DNA from: UBA966 sp046350355
GTDB lineage: Bacteria > Planctomycetota > Phycisphaerae > Phycisphaerales > SM1A02
Reading direction: 5' to 3'
Length of the DNA: 64,000 bases
NCBI GenBank assembly: GCA_046350355.1
Contig: JAXMAN010000001.1
Coordinates: 620,001 to 684,000, forward strand
Below the pieces are notes generated by a model. That model was not told where the DNA came from, made no database searches, and saw nothing but the letters and a program-made list of their open reading frames with translations. Within the stretch, counting starts at the first letter, position 1. Each line of letters begins with the position of its first letter. Position numbers and translations under genes: made by a program. Shown piece by piece: positions 1 through 7,366 of this stretch.

Positions 1-1266
1 ATCGACCGCGATCCCGCGAACATCTTCCACCAGACGCTCGAGCAGATGCTCTCGGCCGCCGAGCTCGTGGGCGTGAAGCACCACCAGCAGCTCATCCTGG
101 CGCAGCCCAAGAACGAGGTCGCGGTGAACTTCCCCGTCCTCATGGACGACGGGCGCCACCGCCTCTTCCGCGGCTGGCGCATCCAGCACAACAGCTCGCT
201 CGGCCCCTTCAAGGGCGGCCTGCGCTTCCATCCCTCCGCGGACACGGACTCGATGCGCGCGCTCGCGCTGCTGATGACGCTCAAGTGCAGCCTGCTGCGC
301 ATCCCCTTCGGCGGCGCGTACGGCGGCGTCTGCTGCAGCGTGCGCGAGCTGACGCGCGACGAGCTCGAGCGCGTCACGCGCCGCTTCTGCTGGGCGATCA
401 GCAACCAGATCGGTCCCGACTACGACGTGGTCGGCCCCGGCGTCGGCACCGATCCGCAGATCATGGCGTGGTTCGCCGACACCTACGCGCAGTTCGCGCC
501 CGTGCAGCAGCGCGCGGACGCGCTGCGCGTCGCCACCGGCAAGCCCGTCGAGGTGGGCGGCTCCATCGGCCGCGACCACGCGGGCGGGCGCGGCCTGGTC
601 GAGGTCCTGCGCGAGATGCTGCCGGACTTCGGCATCGATCCCTGCTCGATGTCCTTCACGATCGCGGGGCTGGGCAACGTCGGCCGCTCCGCCGCGAGCG
701 CGCTGGTCGAGTCCGGCGCGCGCCTGGTGGGCGTCCTCGACCGCGACGGCGCGGTCGTCGACTCCGCGGGCATCGATCCCGACGAGCTCGCGGCGCACGT
801 CGACGAGCGCGGCTCGCTGCGCGGCTTCTCCGGCGGGCGCGCCGCGAGCCCCGAGGAGTTCTGGCGCCTGCGCTGCGACGTGGCGATCCCCGCCGCGCTC
901 GAGCAGATGGTCGACGCCTCCGTCGCCGAGATGCTCGGCGCGCGCGTCGTCGCCGAGGTCGGCAGCGCGCCGGTCACCGCGGACGCGGACGCGATCTTCC
1001 TGCAGCGCGGCATCGAGGTGCTCCCGGGCATCCTCTGCAACGGCGGCGGCGTCACCGTGAGCTACTTCGAGTGGCTGCAGAACCGCAGCGCCACCGCGTG
1101 GACCGCGACGGAGGTCTTCGAGTCCCTCGCCGAGACGATGATCGCCGCCGCGCGCCGCGTGAAGCTGGCGCGCCACCGCTACGAGTGCGACCTGCGCACC
1201 GCCGCGACCTGCGCGGCGCTCGAGCAGCTCGCGCGCAACTACGACCTGCGCGGCATCTGGCCGTGA
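1..1266 (+). CDS. Glu/Leu/Phe/Val dehydrogenase family protein, partial, likely non-catalytic
   Basis: The reading frame is open from the first base, so the true start lies upstream; an internal ATG is at 46. Family features are clear: FKGGLRFHP, the MTLK lysine region, a Rossmann AGLGNVG motif, and the C-terminal VTVSYFEWLQN signature of glutamate dehydrogenases. These enzymes normally deaminate glutamate to 2-oxoglutarate. Two residues needed for catalysis are missing. The lysine of the GG-x-K-GG motif is Tyr (codon 319-321, GGAYGG), and the catalytic Asp of the P-A-x-D-x-G region is Gly (codon 439-441, VGPGVGTD). Other conserved positions also differ, such as EVGSAP and VLPGILCNGGG. The frame is intact, so this is not a decayed gene. 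A regulatory or differently acting paralogue is more likely than a working dehydrogenase. Confidence 0.85.
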   Translation: MDRDPANIFHQTLEQMLSAAELVGVKHHQQLILAQPKNEVAVNFPVLMDDGRHRLFRGWRIQHNSSLGPFKGGLRFHPSADTDSMRALALLMTLKCSLLRIPFGGAYGGVCCSVRELTRDELERVTRRFCWAISNQIGPDYDVVGPGVGTDPQIMAWFADTYAQFAPVQQRADALRVATGKPVEVGGSIGRDHAGGRGLVEVLREMLPDFGIDPCSMSFTIAGLGNVGRSAASALVESGARLVGVLDRDGAVVDSAGIDPDELAAHVDERGSLRGFSGGRAASPEEFWRLRCDVAIPAALEQMVDASVAEMLGARVVAEVGSAPVTADADAIFLQRGIEVLPGILCNGGGVTVSYFEWLQNRSATAWTATEVFESLAETMIAAARRVKLARHRYECDLRTAATCAALEQLARNYDLRGIWP

Positions 1267-1272
1267 GCGCGC

Positions 1273-1297
1273 GGGCGCGCGCCGCACGCGCGCGCCC
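1273..1297. terminator. GC hairpin between convergent genes
   Basis: A 9-bp perfect stem (GGGCGCGCG at 1273-1281 with CGCGCGCCC at 1289-1297) and a 7-base loop lie in the 46-base gap between two convergent genes. There is no T-run, so it could help stop transcription in both directions but is not a classical intrinsic terminator. Confidence 0.35.
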
Positions 1298-1312
1298 CGC
1301 ACGCGCGCGTCC

Positions 1313-1726
1313 TCAGCGCAGCTTCGCGCGCACGCGCTCGGCGAGCGCCGCGCCCGCCGCGTGGTCCAGCGTGCCCGCGTCCCACCCCAGCCCGAGCCCG
1401 CGTCCGTCCGGCGTCTTCGGAATGATGTGGAAGTGCACGTGCATCACCGCCTGGTGCGCGGCGGCCCCGTTGTTCTGCAGGACGTTGTAGTCCGCGACGC
1501 CCGTCGCCTCGACGAGCGCGCGCGCGACGCGCGCCAGCGCGCTCCCCAGCGCCGCGGCGCAGGCGGGGGAGAGCTCGTGCAGCCGCTCCTTCTCCTCCTT
1601 GGGCACGACCAGCGCGTGGCCCGTGGAGAGGGGCATGATGTCGAGGAAGGCGATCACATGCTCGTCCTCGTAGAGGCGGTGGCAGGGGATCTCGCCCTGG
1701 ACGATGCGCGTGAAGATGCTGGGCAT
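1313..1726 (-). CDS. HIT family protein (histidine triad hydrolase)
   Basis: A 137-residue protein of normal HIT length. It carries the family active site H-V-H-F-H-I-I (His96, 98, 100), the N-terminal IFxRIVxGEIP motif and the central FLDIMPLSTGHALVVPK block. Members hydrolyse nucleotide phosphoramidates or dinucleoside polyphosphates, or act as small regulators; the physiological substrate cannot be told from sequence. It is convergent with the glutamate dehydrogenase homologue and divergent from nadC. A TATAGA hexamer on the minus strand (1740-1735) ends 8 bases before the ATG and no Shine-Dalgarno sequence is seen, so the transcript may be leaderless. Confidence 0.92.
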   Translation of the reverse strand: MPSIFTRIVQGEIPCHRLYEDEHVIAFLDIMPLSTGHALVVPKEEKERLHELSPACAAALGSALARVARALVEATGVADYNVLQNNGAAAHQAVMHVHFHIIPKTPDGRGLGLGWDAGTLDHAAGAALAERVRAKLR

Positions 1727-1734
1727 GGGGCGCT

Positions 1735-1742
1735 TCTATACC
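1735..1742. promoter_or_regulatory. Overlapping divergent -10 elements
   Basis: The eight bases TCTATACC hold TATAGA on the minus strand (8 bases before the HIT start at 1726) and TATACC on the plus strand (9 bases before the nadC start at 1752). The two start codons are separated by only 25 bases. Both transcripts would be leaderless or nearly so, and any -35 elements would lie in the opposite coding region. No convincing -35 was found. Confidence 0.45.
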
Positions 1743-1751
1743 ATCGTGAAG

Positions 1752-2684
1752 ATGCGCGCGCCCCCCGATCTCGAAGCGCTCTCCCTCGCCGAGGCGTTCG
1801 CCGTGCTGGTCCCGCGCCACGAGCTGGCCGCGCAGGTCTCGCGCGCGCTCGCCGAGGACCTCGGCGCGGCGGGAGACGTCACCTCCGCGGCGCTCGTGCC
1901 GGCCGCGGCGCGCGCCCGCGCCGTCGTGCGCTCACGCGCGGCGGGGACGCTCGCGGGCATGCCGGTCGCGCTGGAGACGGTCGCGCAGGCGGCGCCGCAG
2001 GTGCGCGCGCGCGCGCTGCGCCAGGATGGCGAGCGGCTCGCGCCGCAGGACGCGGTGCTCGAGCTCGAGGGACCGCTGCGCGGCATCCTCGCCGCCGAGC
2101 GCACGCTCCTCAACTACCTCTGCCACCTCTGCGGCGTCGCGACGCTCGCGGCGACCTTCGTCGCGGCGACGCGCGGCACGCGCGCGCGCATCTGCGACAC
2201 GCGCAAGACGATGCCCGGCCTGCGCCTGCTGGAGAAGTACGCGGTGCGCTGCGGCGGCGGGACCAGCCACCGCATCGGACTCTTCGACGCGATGCTCGTG
2301 AAGGACAACCACATCGCCGACATCCCGCTGACGCAGCTTGGCGCGCGCCTGGCCGCCGCGGCCGCCAGCGCGCGCGCCGCCGCACCGCTGCGCTTCGTCG
2401 AGGTGGAGTGCGACAGCCTCGAGCAGCTTCGCGTGCTGCTGGCCCTGCCCGCGGGCACCGTGGACATGGCGCTCCTGGACAACATGCCGCCCGAGCAGCT
2501 CGCCGAGGCGGTGCGCCTGCGCGACGCGCACGCCCCCGCCATGCTGCTGGAGGCCTCCGGCGGCGTGCGCCTGGAGACGGTCGCGCGCATCGCGGCGGCG
2601 GGGGTCGACCGCATCTCCGTCGGCGCGCTCACGCACTCCGCGCCCGCGCTCGACCTGGGGCTCGACATCGCGCCCACCGCGTGA
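1752..2684 (+). CDS. nadC: Nicotinate-nucleotide pyrophosphorylase (carboxylating)
   Basis: NadC joins quinolinate to PRPP, releasing CO2 and pyrophosphate, to give nicotinate mononucleotide in de novo NAD synthesis. The 310-residue protein has the expected order of motifs: an N-terminal EDLGAAGDVT segment, ERTLLNYL, the PRPP/quinolinate-binding DTRKTMPGLR and LEKYAVRCGGG, then HRIGLFDAMLVKDNHI, VEVE, LLDNM and the C-terminal EASGGV...GVDRISVGALTHS barrel strands. An ATG at 1704 lies inside the opposing HIT gene and upstream of the -10-like TATACC; 1752 is preferred because homologous sequence begins just after it and the promoter fits. birA follows after 4 bases. Confidence 0.96.
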   Translation: MRAPPDLEALSLAEAFAVLVPRHELAAQVSRALAEDLGAAGDVTSAALVPAAARARAVVRSRAAGTLAGMPVALETVAQAAPQVRARALRQDGERLAPQDAVLELEGPLRGILAAERTLLNYLCHLCGVATLAATFVAATRGTRARICDTRKTMPGLRLLEKYAVRCGGGTSHRIGLFDAMLVKDNHIADIPLTQLGARLAAAAASARAAAPLRFVEVECDSLEQLRVLLALPAGTVDMALLDNMPPEQLAEAVRLRDAHAPAMLLEASGGVRLETVARIAAAGVDRISVGALTHSAPALDLGLDIAPTA

Positions 2685-2688
2685 CGCC

Positions 2689-3486
2689 ATGCACGACGCG
2701 CCCGCGCCGCAACTGCCGCTGGAGCGATGGCCCGACGCGCTCGAGGCCGCGCTGCGCGGCTGCACGCTGCTGCGCCGCGCGCTGGTCGTGCGCGAGACCG
2801 CGAGCACGCAGGACCACGCGCGCGCGGGCGCCGCGATCGGCGACGCCGTCGTCGCCTGGCGCCAGAGCGGCGGGCGCGGGCGCCTGGGCCGCGCGTGGGC
2901 GGACACCGCGCTCGAGGGGATCGCCGTCACCGCCGTCGTGCCGCGCGGCGAGCCGGAGTTCCTGGCGTGCGCGAGCGCCGTCGCCGCGGCGCGCACCGCG
3001 ATCGCGCTGGGCGTCCCGCACGCGGGCATCAAGTGGCCCAACGACATCCTCGCCCGGGGGCGAAAGCTCTGCGGGATCCTCGTCGAGCAGACCCCGCAGG
3101 CCGCCTTCGTGGGGATCGGCATGAACGTCCTCCAGCGCGCCTTCGCGCCGCCGCTGGACGCCCGGGCCACCAGCCTGGCGCTCGAAGGCGCCGCCGTCGA
3201 CCGGCTGGACGCGGTCATCGCGCTCCTGCGCGCCCTCGACACCGCCCTCCAGGAGCCAGAGGAGGCGGTTTTCCGGACCTATCGGGCGCTCGACCGCCTC
3301 AGCGGCACCCAGGCGCGCCTGCGGACCCCGGACGGGGAGTTCGACGCGACCGTGATTTCCGTCGATCCCCGGCGCGGGCTGGTCGTATCCACCGACCGCG
3401 GGAGGCTCGCGCTGCCCGCCGCCACGACTTCCATTGTTCCCCCGCCCGACGCGAGCCGATATGGTGATGCCGATGCGTCCGCCTGA
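2689..3486 (+). CDS. birA: Biotin--[acetyl-CoA-carboxylase] ligase
   Basis: This enzyme activates biotin as biotinyl-AMP and attaches it to the carboxyl carrier protein of acetyl-CoA carboxylase and related enzymes. The 265-residue protein has the catalytic-core motifs ETASTQDHAR, QSGGRGRLGRAW (adenylate-binding Gly-Arg loop), KWPNDIL and KLCGILVEQ, and a short C-terminal beta domain (about residues 215-255). There is no N-terminal helix-turn-helix, so it is a monofunctional ligase and not a repressor. It starts 4 bases after nadC and ends 1 base before the next gene, which suggests one transcript for cofactor genes. Confidence 0.94.
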   Translation: MHDAPAPQLPLERWPDALEAALRGCTLLRRALVVRETASTQDHARAGAAIGDAVVAWRQSGGRGRLGRAWADTALEGIAVTAVVPRGEPEFLACASAVAAARTAIALGVPHAGIKWPNDILARGRKLCGILVEQTPQAAFVGIGMNVLQRAFAPPLDARATSLALEGAAVDRLDAVIALLRALDTALQEPEEAVFRTYRALDRLSGTQARLRTPDGEFDATVISVDPRRGLVVSTDRGRLALPAATTSIVPPPDASRYGDADASA

Positions 3487-3487
3487 G

Positions 3488-4423
3488 ATGCGACCCGACC
3501 GACCCCGGCGCTGCCACCTCGTGGCGGCGGCGGCGGCGCTTTCGGTGGCCGCCTCGGCCGTCGCGCAGTCGGCCGCCCCTGCGCCCGCCCCCGCGCCCAG
3601 CTCCTCCGAGCCCACGCGCGTCGCCCCCGCGGATCCCGGCCGCCCCGATCCCGCGATGACCCCGCAGCGCGTCTCCTCCTCGCAGCCGCGCCCGGCGACG
3701 CGCTTCGACGCGTACGAGGTCGTCGACCCGACGGTCGCGGACCGCAACACGCTCGGCACCTCCTTCCGCATGTTCGCGGTCGACCTCTCGCCGAGCGGCT
3801 TCCGCAACGTCTACAAGGTGCCGGGGCACGACGATCTCCTCATGCGCGCCGACGGCGGCCTCTACGCGGTCTTCGAGCAGGCGACCTACCGCCGCGCGCA
3901 GGACAAGGAGACCAAGCAGTACTTCACGAAGCCGACGACGCCGGCCTCGACGACCTACTACATCGGCCGCCCGAACTGGGCGCGCATGCGCGGCACGGGC
4001 GTGCGCGACCTGAGCTTCCGCCGCGAGACCACGCAGACGCCGATCGCGCCCTCGAAGCAGCTCGTCGACATGAGCGGCGTCTCGCGCCTGCACGGCGTGC
4101 GCGAGACCGCGGGCGCCACGCGCGTCGAGAACACGCGCGTCGACGCGCGCGTCGCGGCCGACGAGCCGCGCCAGCGCATGGCCGACGAGGAAGTCTCGTA
4201 CCCGCCCGTGCGCCGCACCGCGACCGCGCCCGAAGGCGCCGCCGACGCGTCGCGCGCACCCGGCGCACCCGGCGCCGCCGACGCGCCGCGCGGCGATGCC
4301 GCCGATGGCGTCGCCCCGCGCGGCGACGCCTCCGGCGCGGCCGACGCGACCCCGCGCTCGCAGCGCCCCGACTTCCAGAAGCGCATCGACCAGCTCATGC
4401 GCCGCGCCGCGAAGGCGCCCTGA
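3488..4423 (+). CDS. Exported protein of unknown function
   Basis: I do not recognise this 311-residue protein. The start at 3488 gives a good signal peptide: a basic MRPDRPRRCH head, a hydrophobic Ala/Leu/Val stretch, and likely cleavage near AVAQS-A. Earlier ATGs at 3461-3473 lie inside birA. An Ala/Pro/Ser linker follows, then a folded-looking core (about residues 80-200) with FRMFAVDLSPSGFRNVYKV and GGLYAVFEQ. The last third is an Ala/Arg/Asp-rich low-complexity tail ending in a short charged helix. It lies between birA (1 base upstream) and another exported unknown (6 bases downstream), so the two unknowns may work together at the cell surface. Confidence 0.7.
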   Translation: MRPDRPRRCHLVAAAAALSVAASAVAQSAAPAPAPAPSSSEPTRVAPADPGRPDPAMTPQRVSSSQPRPATRFDAYEVVDPTVADRNTLGTSFRMFAVDLSPSGFRNVYKVPGHDDLLMRADGGLYAVFEQATYRRAQDKETKQYFTKPTTPASTTYYIGRPNWARMRGTGVRDLSFRRETTQTPIAPSKQLVDMSGVSRLHGVRETAGATRVENTRVDARVAADEPRQRMADEEVSYPPVRRTATAPEGAADASRAPGAPGAADAPRGDAADGVAPRGDASGAADATPRSQRPDFQKRIDQLMRRAAKAP

Positions 4424-4429
4424 ACCATC

Positions 4430-6124
4430 GTGGCCGCCGCCGCCATCGTCCGGATCCGGATCCGCGCGCGTTGCGCCGCCGCGGCCGCACGCGCGCTGCT
4501 GCCGTGCGCCGCGTTCGCGCTCGCGCTCCTGCCCGCGCCTGCCGCGCACGCGCGCGAGGTGCGTCCGCGCGTCGCCGCCGTCGTCTGCAGCCCCGGCGGC
4601 GTCGCGGCCGTCCCGCTTGCGCGCGACGCGGGCGACCGCTGGCCCGAGCGCGTGGCCGTGAGCATCGGCGGACTGCAGGCGCAGGCGCCGGTGGTCTGGG
4701 TCGGCGCCGCCGTCGACGACGGCATGCGTTCGTGGACGCGGTCGCCGGAGCAGCTCACCGCGCGCGCCATCGGCGCGATGCGCGACGAGGAGCGCCCCGA
4801 GTCGCGCGGCGAGGTGATGGCGCTCGTCGAGCTTCCCGCCGCGGGCGAGGGCGCGCTCTCCATCGGCGGCCGCGCGCTCGAGACCTTCTGGCTGCCGATG
4901 CCGCCGCGCGTGCGTCCCGACGCGCCGATCCTGCCGGTGGTCGCCGGCGGCGCGGAGGACCGCCCCGACGCGGGCACGCCCAACGAGTACTGGCGCTGGT
5001 CGCTCCTGGCGTCGCGCCAGCAGATGCGCGTCGGCGAGCCGCGCGGCGACGCGGTCGAGGGACTCTGGGCGCGCCACGTCGAGGGACTCTGGCAGGGCGG
5101 GCTCGAGCGCGTGCGCCGCACCAGCCGCGGCGTGCACGACGAGCTGCTCGACGCGCTCACCGCCACCGCCGCCGACTCCACCTGCGAGCGCCCCATCGCC
5201 GCGTGGATCGCGCGTCCGAGCGACCTGCGCGCGCTGCTCTCGATCCTCATCGATCCCGAGCGCTCCGACGAGGACGCCGCGCAGGCCTCGCTCACCTGGC
5301 TGCGCGCGCACTGGATGCTCACGCTCTGGATCGAGGCCGACTGCGGCGACCGCGTGCGCATCGCCGTCTGCAATCCCACGGCGGGGGAGCGCATCGCGCG
5401 CTTCTCGTGGTCGGGCGCCGCGCCGGGCTCGCTCGCGGTGGCGATCCCCGTGCCGCCGCGTTCGGTCGAGCGCGCCTGGATCGACCGCGTCGAGCTGCAG
5501 GCGAACAGCGCCACCGGCAGCGTGGAGCGCCAGCAGCCCGAGGTGCTCGAGGTCGCCGACGGCGCGCTGCGCACGCGCGTGCCCGTCGGCGCGCGCGAGT
5601 ATCCGGTGCGTCCGCCGGGGCTCTCCTTCTCGACCTTCCTTCCCGTGCTCTCGCTCGCCGACGCGCAGTCGGGGACGATCGTGCCGCCGGATCCGACGCG
5701 CCGCACGACCGCGTCGCTGCGGCGGCGCCAGGGACGGTGGGAGCTCTTTCTCGAGTGCCTGCGGCCCGAGAGCGCGCCCGATCCGGAGTCGGACGAGGTC
5801 GTCGTGCGCATCGGCGCGCCCGACGCGCCCGTGCGCACCGTGCGCGTGCGCGCCTCCGGCTCGCTGCTCGTCGAGGGCGGCGCGGAGGATGGCGCGGGCG
5901 CGGGCTTCATGACCTGGTCCGATCGCTGGCGCGCGCGGCTGGAGATTCCCGAGGCGTGGCTGCCCAGCGCCGCGGGCGCCGCGCAGCCGCTCATGCTCTC
6001 GGTCGAGCGTCGACCGGGCGGGCCGCAGCCGCGGCAGACGGCCGGGCTCGCGCTCCCGCCCTGGCGGGCGACGCCTCCGGCGCTGCTCGTCGATCTCGCG
6101 CCCTGGTCGGGCGTGACGCGCTGA
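4430..6124 (+). CDS. Large exported protein of unknown function
   Basis: A 564-residue protein starting with GTG at 4430, 6 bases after the previous gene. It has a basic N-terminus, a hydrophobic stretch and a likely signal-peptidase site at AHA-RE. The rest is rich in Trp, Glu and Arg and looks like a globular, mostly beta or mixed periplasmic or outer-surface protein. It has no lipobox, transmembrane segments or metal-binding motif that I can recognise. A Trp/Asp-rich central part (about residues 180-330, with WRWSLLASRQQMRVG) may be a separate domain. The close spacing to the preceding exported protein suggests an operon. Confidence 0.7.
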   Translation: MAAAAIVRIRIRARCAAAAARALLPCAAFALALLPAPAAHAREVRPRVAAVVCSPGGVAAVPLARDAGDRWPERVAVSIGGLQAQAPVVWVGAAVDDGMRSWTRSPEQLTARAIGAMRDEERPESRGEVMALVELPAAGEGALSIGGRALETFWLPMPPRVRPDAPILPVVAGGAEDRPDAGTPNEYWRWSLLASRQQMRVGEPRGDAVEGLWARHVEGLWQGGLERVRRTSRGVHDELLDALTATAADSTCERPIAAWIARPSDLRALLSILIDPERSDEDAAQASLTWLRAHWMLTLWIEADCGDRVRIAVCNPTAGERIARFSWSGAAPGSLAVAIPVPPRSVERAWIDRVELQANSATGSVERQQPEVLEVADGALRTRVPVGAREYPVRPPGLSFSTFLPVLSLADAQSGTIVPPDPTRRTTASLRRRQGRWELFLECLRPESAPDPESDEVVVRIGAPDAPVRTVRVRASGSLLVEGGAEDGAGAGFMTWSDRWRARLEIPEAWLPSAAGAAQPLMLSVERRPGGPQPRQTAGLALPPWRATPPALLVDLAPWSGVTR

Positions 6125-6144
6125 GGCGCGTTCGGGCCGCGGCC

Positions 6145-6150
6145 TATACT
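6145..6150 (+). promoter_or_regulatory. -10 element TATACT before the ParA gene
   Basis: TATACT ends 9 bases before the ATG at 6160, in a very GC-rich setting. No Shine-Dalgarno sequence is present in the gap, which fits a leaderless or near-leaderless transcript starting its own unit inside the nadC-to-VanZ gene run. Confidence 0.45.
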
Positions 6151-6159
6151 CGGCCTCCC

Positions 6160-7359
6160 ATGTCCGACGCGATGTTCGCCCCGCTCCCGCCCGCGCTTCC
6201 CGCGCCGGTGCGCCCGCGCGTCGTCGCGCTGCTGAACCAGAAGGGCGGCGTCGGGAAGACCACCTCGACGGTGAACCTGGGCGCCGCGCTCGCGCGCCTG
6301 GGGCTGCGCACGCTGCTGGTGGACCTGGATCCGCAGTCGAATCTCTCGCTGCACTTCGGGGTGGAAGCCTCGGCGGAGCAGCCGTCGGTGCACGACCTGC
6401 TCGTCGACCCGGAGGTCCGGCTCGACCAGGTCGTCGTGGCCGCGCGGCCGGGGCTCGACTTCGTGCCCGCGGTGACGGAGCTCGCGCTCGTGGAAGGCGA
6501 GCTCGCCGGACGCGAGGGCATGCAGGGCGTGCTGCGCGAGAAGCTCGAGCCCGGCTTCAGCCGCTACGACGCGATCCTGCTGGACTGCCCGCCGAGCCTG
6601 GGCGTGCTGAGCGTGAACGCGCTCACCGTCGCGGACGAGGTCTTCGTGCCGATGCAGGCGCACTACCTGCCCCTGCGCGGGCTGGAGAAGCTGCTGCAGA
6701 CGGTGCACCTGGTGAGCCAGGGGCTGAATCCTCGCATCGAAGTGAGCGGCGTGCTGCTGTGCATGCACGACGGATCGAGCAGCCACGCGCGCGCGGTGAT
6801 CGAGGAGATCGAGGCGCAGTTCGCGCAGTACCGCGACGCGGAGGTCCCGTGGTCGCGCGCGCGCGTGCTCGCGCCGCCGGTGCGCCGCAACATCAAGCTG
6901 GCCGAGGCGCCCTCCTTCGGCAAGACCATCTTCGACTACGCGCCCCGCAGTCCCGGCGCGCAGGACTACCGCGCGATCGCGGAGTCGCTGCTGGAGCGCT
7001 GGGGCTTCGCGCCGCGTCCCTTCGAGGGTGCGAAGGCGGAGGTGGCCGCGGCGCCGGCGAAGCGCGTGAAGGCGGCGAAGCGCGCGAAGGTCGCGAAGCC
7101 TGCGAAGCGCGGGAAGCCGGCGGCGGCTGCGAAGGCCGCGAAGCCGCTCAAGCGTGCGAAGAATGCGAAGGCCGCAAAGCGGGCGAAGCCTGCCAAGGCC
7201 GCGAAGCCCGCAAAGGTCGCGAAGGCCCGCAAGTCCGCGAAGCCCTCCAAGCCCGCGAAGCCTTCCAAGCCCACGCGCGGTGCCTCGACCGCCCGCGCCG
7301 CCCGCGGCGCGCGCACGGCCGTGCGTCGCCGCATCCGCTCCGGCGGCCTGAGCCTTTGA
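6160..7359 (+). CDS. ParA/Soj-type ATPase with C-terminal histone-H1-like tail
   Basis: Residues 18-285 are a full ParA/Soj ATPase: deviant Walker A KGGVGKTT (28-35) with the signature lysine, LLVDLDPQSN, and LLDCPPSLGVLSVNAL. The later RNIKLAEAPSFGK block is typical of chromosomal ParA proteins. Such proteins drive chromosome or plasmid segregation with a ParB partner by binding DNA nonspecifically in the ATP state. Residues from about 290 to 399 are unusual: more than 100 residues made almost only of Lys, Ala, Pro and Arg in AKxAKPAK-type repeats, like the DNA-compacting tails of eukaryotic and bacterial H1-like proteins. No parB lies next to it. A VanZ-like gene follows 7 bases later. The tail may strengthen nucleoid binding (inference). 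Confidence 0.92.
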   Translation: MSDAMFAPLPPALPAPVRPRVVALLNQKGGVGKTTSTVNLGAALARLGLRTLLVDLDPQSNLSLHFGVEASAEQPSVHDLLVDPEVRLDQVVVAARPGLDFVPAVTELALVEGELAGREGMQGVLREKLEPGFSRYDAILLDCPPSLGVLSVNALTVADEVFVPMQAHYLPLRGLEKLLQTVHLVSQGLNPRIEVSGVLLCMHDGSSSHARAVIEEIEAQFAQYRDAEVPWSRARVLAPPVRRNIKLAEAPSFGKTIFDYAPRSPGAQDYRAIAESLLERWGFAPRPFEGAKAEVAAAPAKRVKAAKRAKVAKPAKRGKPAAAAKAAKPLKRAKNAKAAKRAKPAKAAKPAKVAKARKSAKPSKPAKPSKPTRGASTARAARGARTAVRRRIRSGGLSL

Positions 7360-7366
7360 GCGCCCC

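Noticed and set aside
1..1266. Glutamate dehydrogenase homologue as a pseudogene
   Set aside because: There is no frameshift or stop, and only selected catalytic positions differ.
7020..7330. Tandem DNA repeat in the ParA gene
   Set aside because: The region is repetitive in Lys/Ala/Pro codons, but units vary in length and sequence, so it is described as a protein tail and not a DNA satellite.
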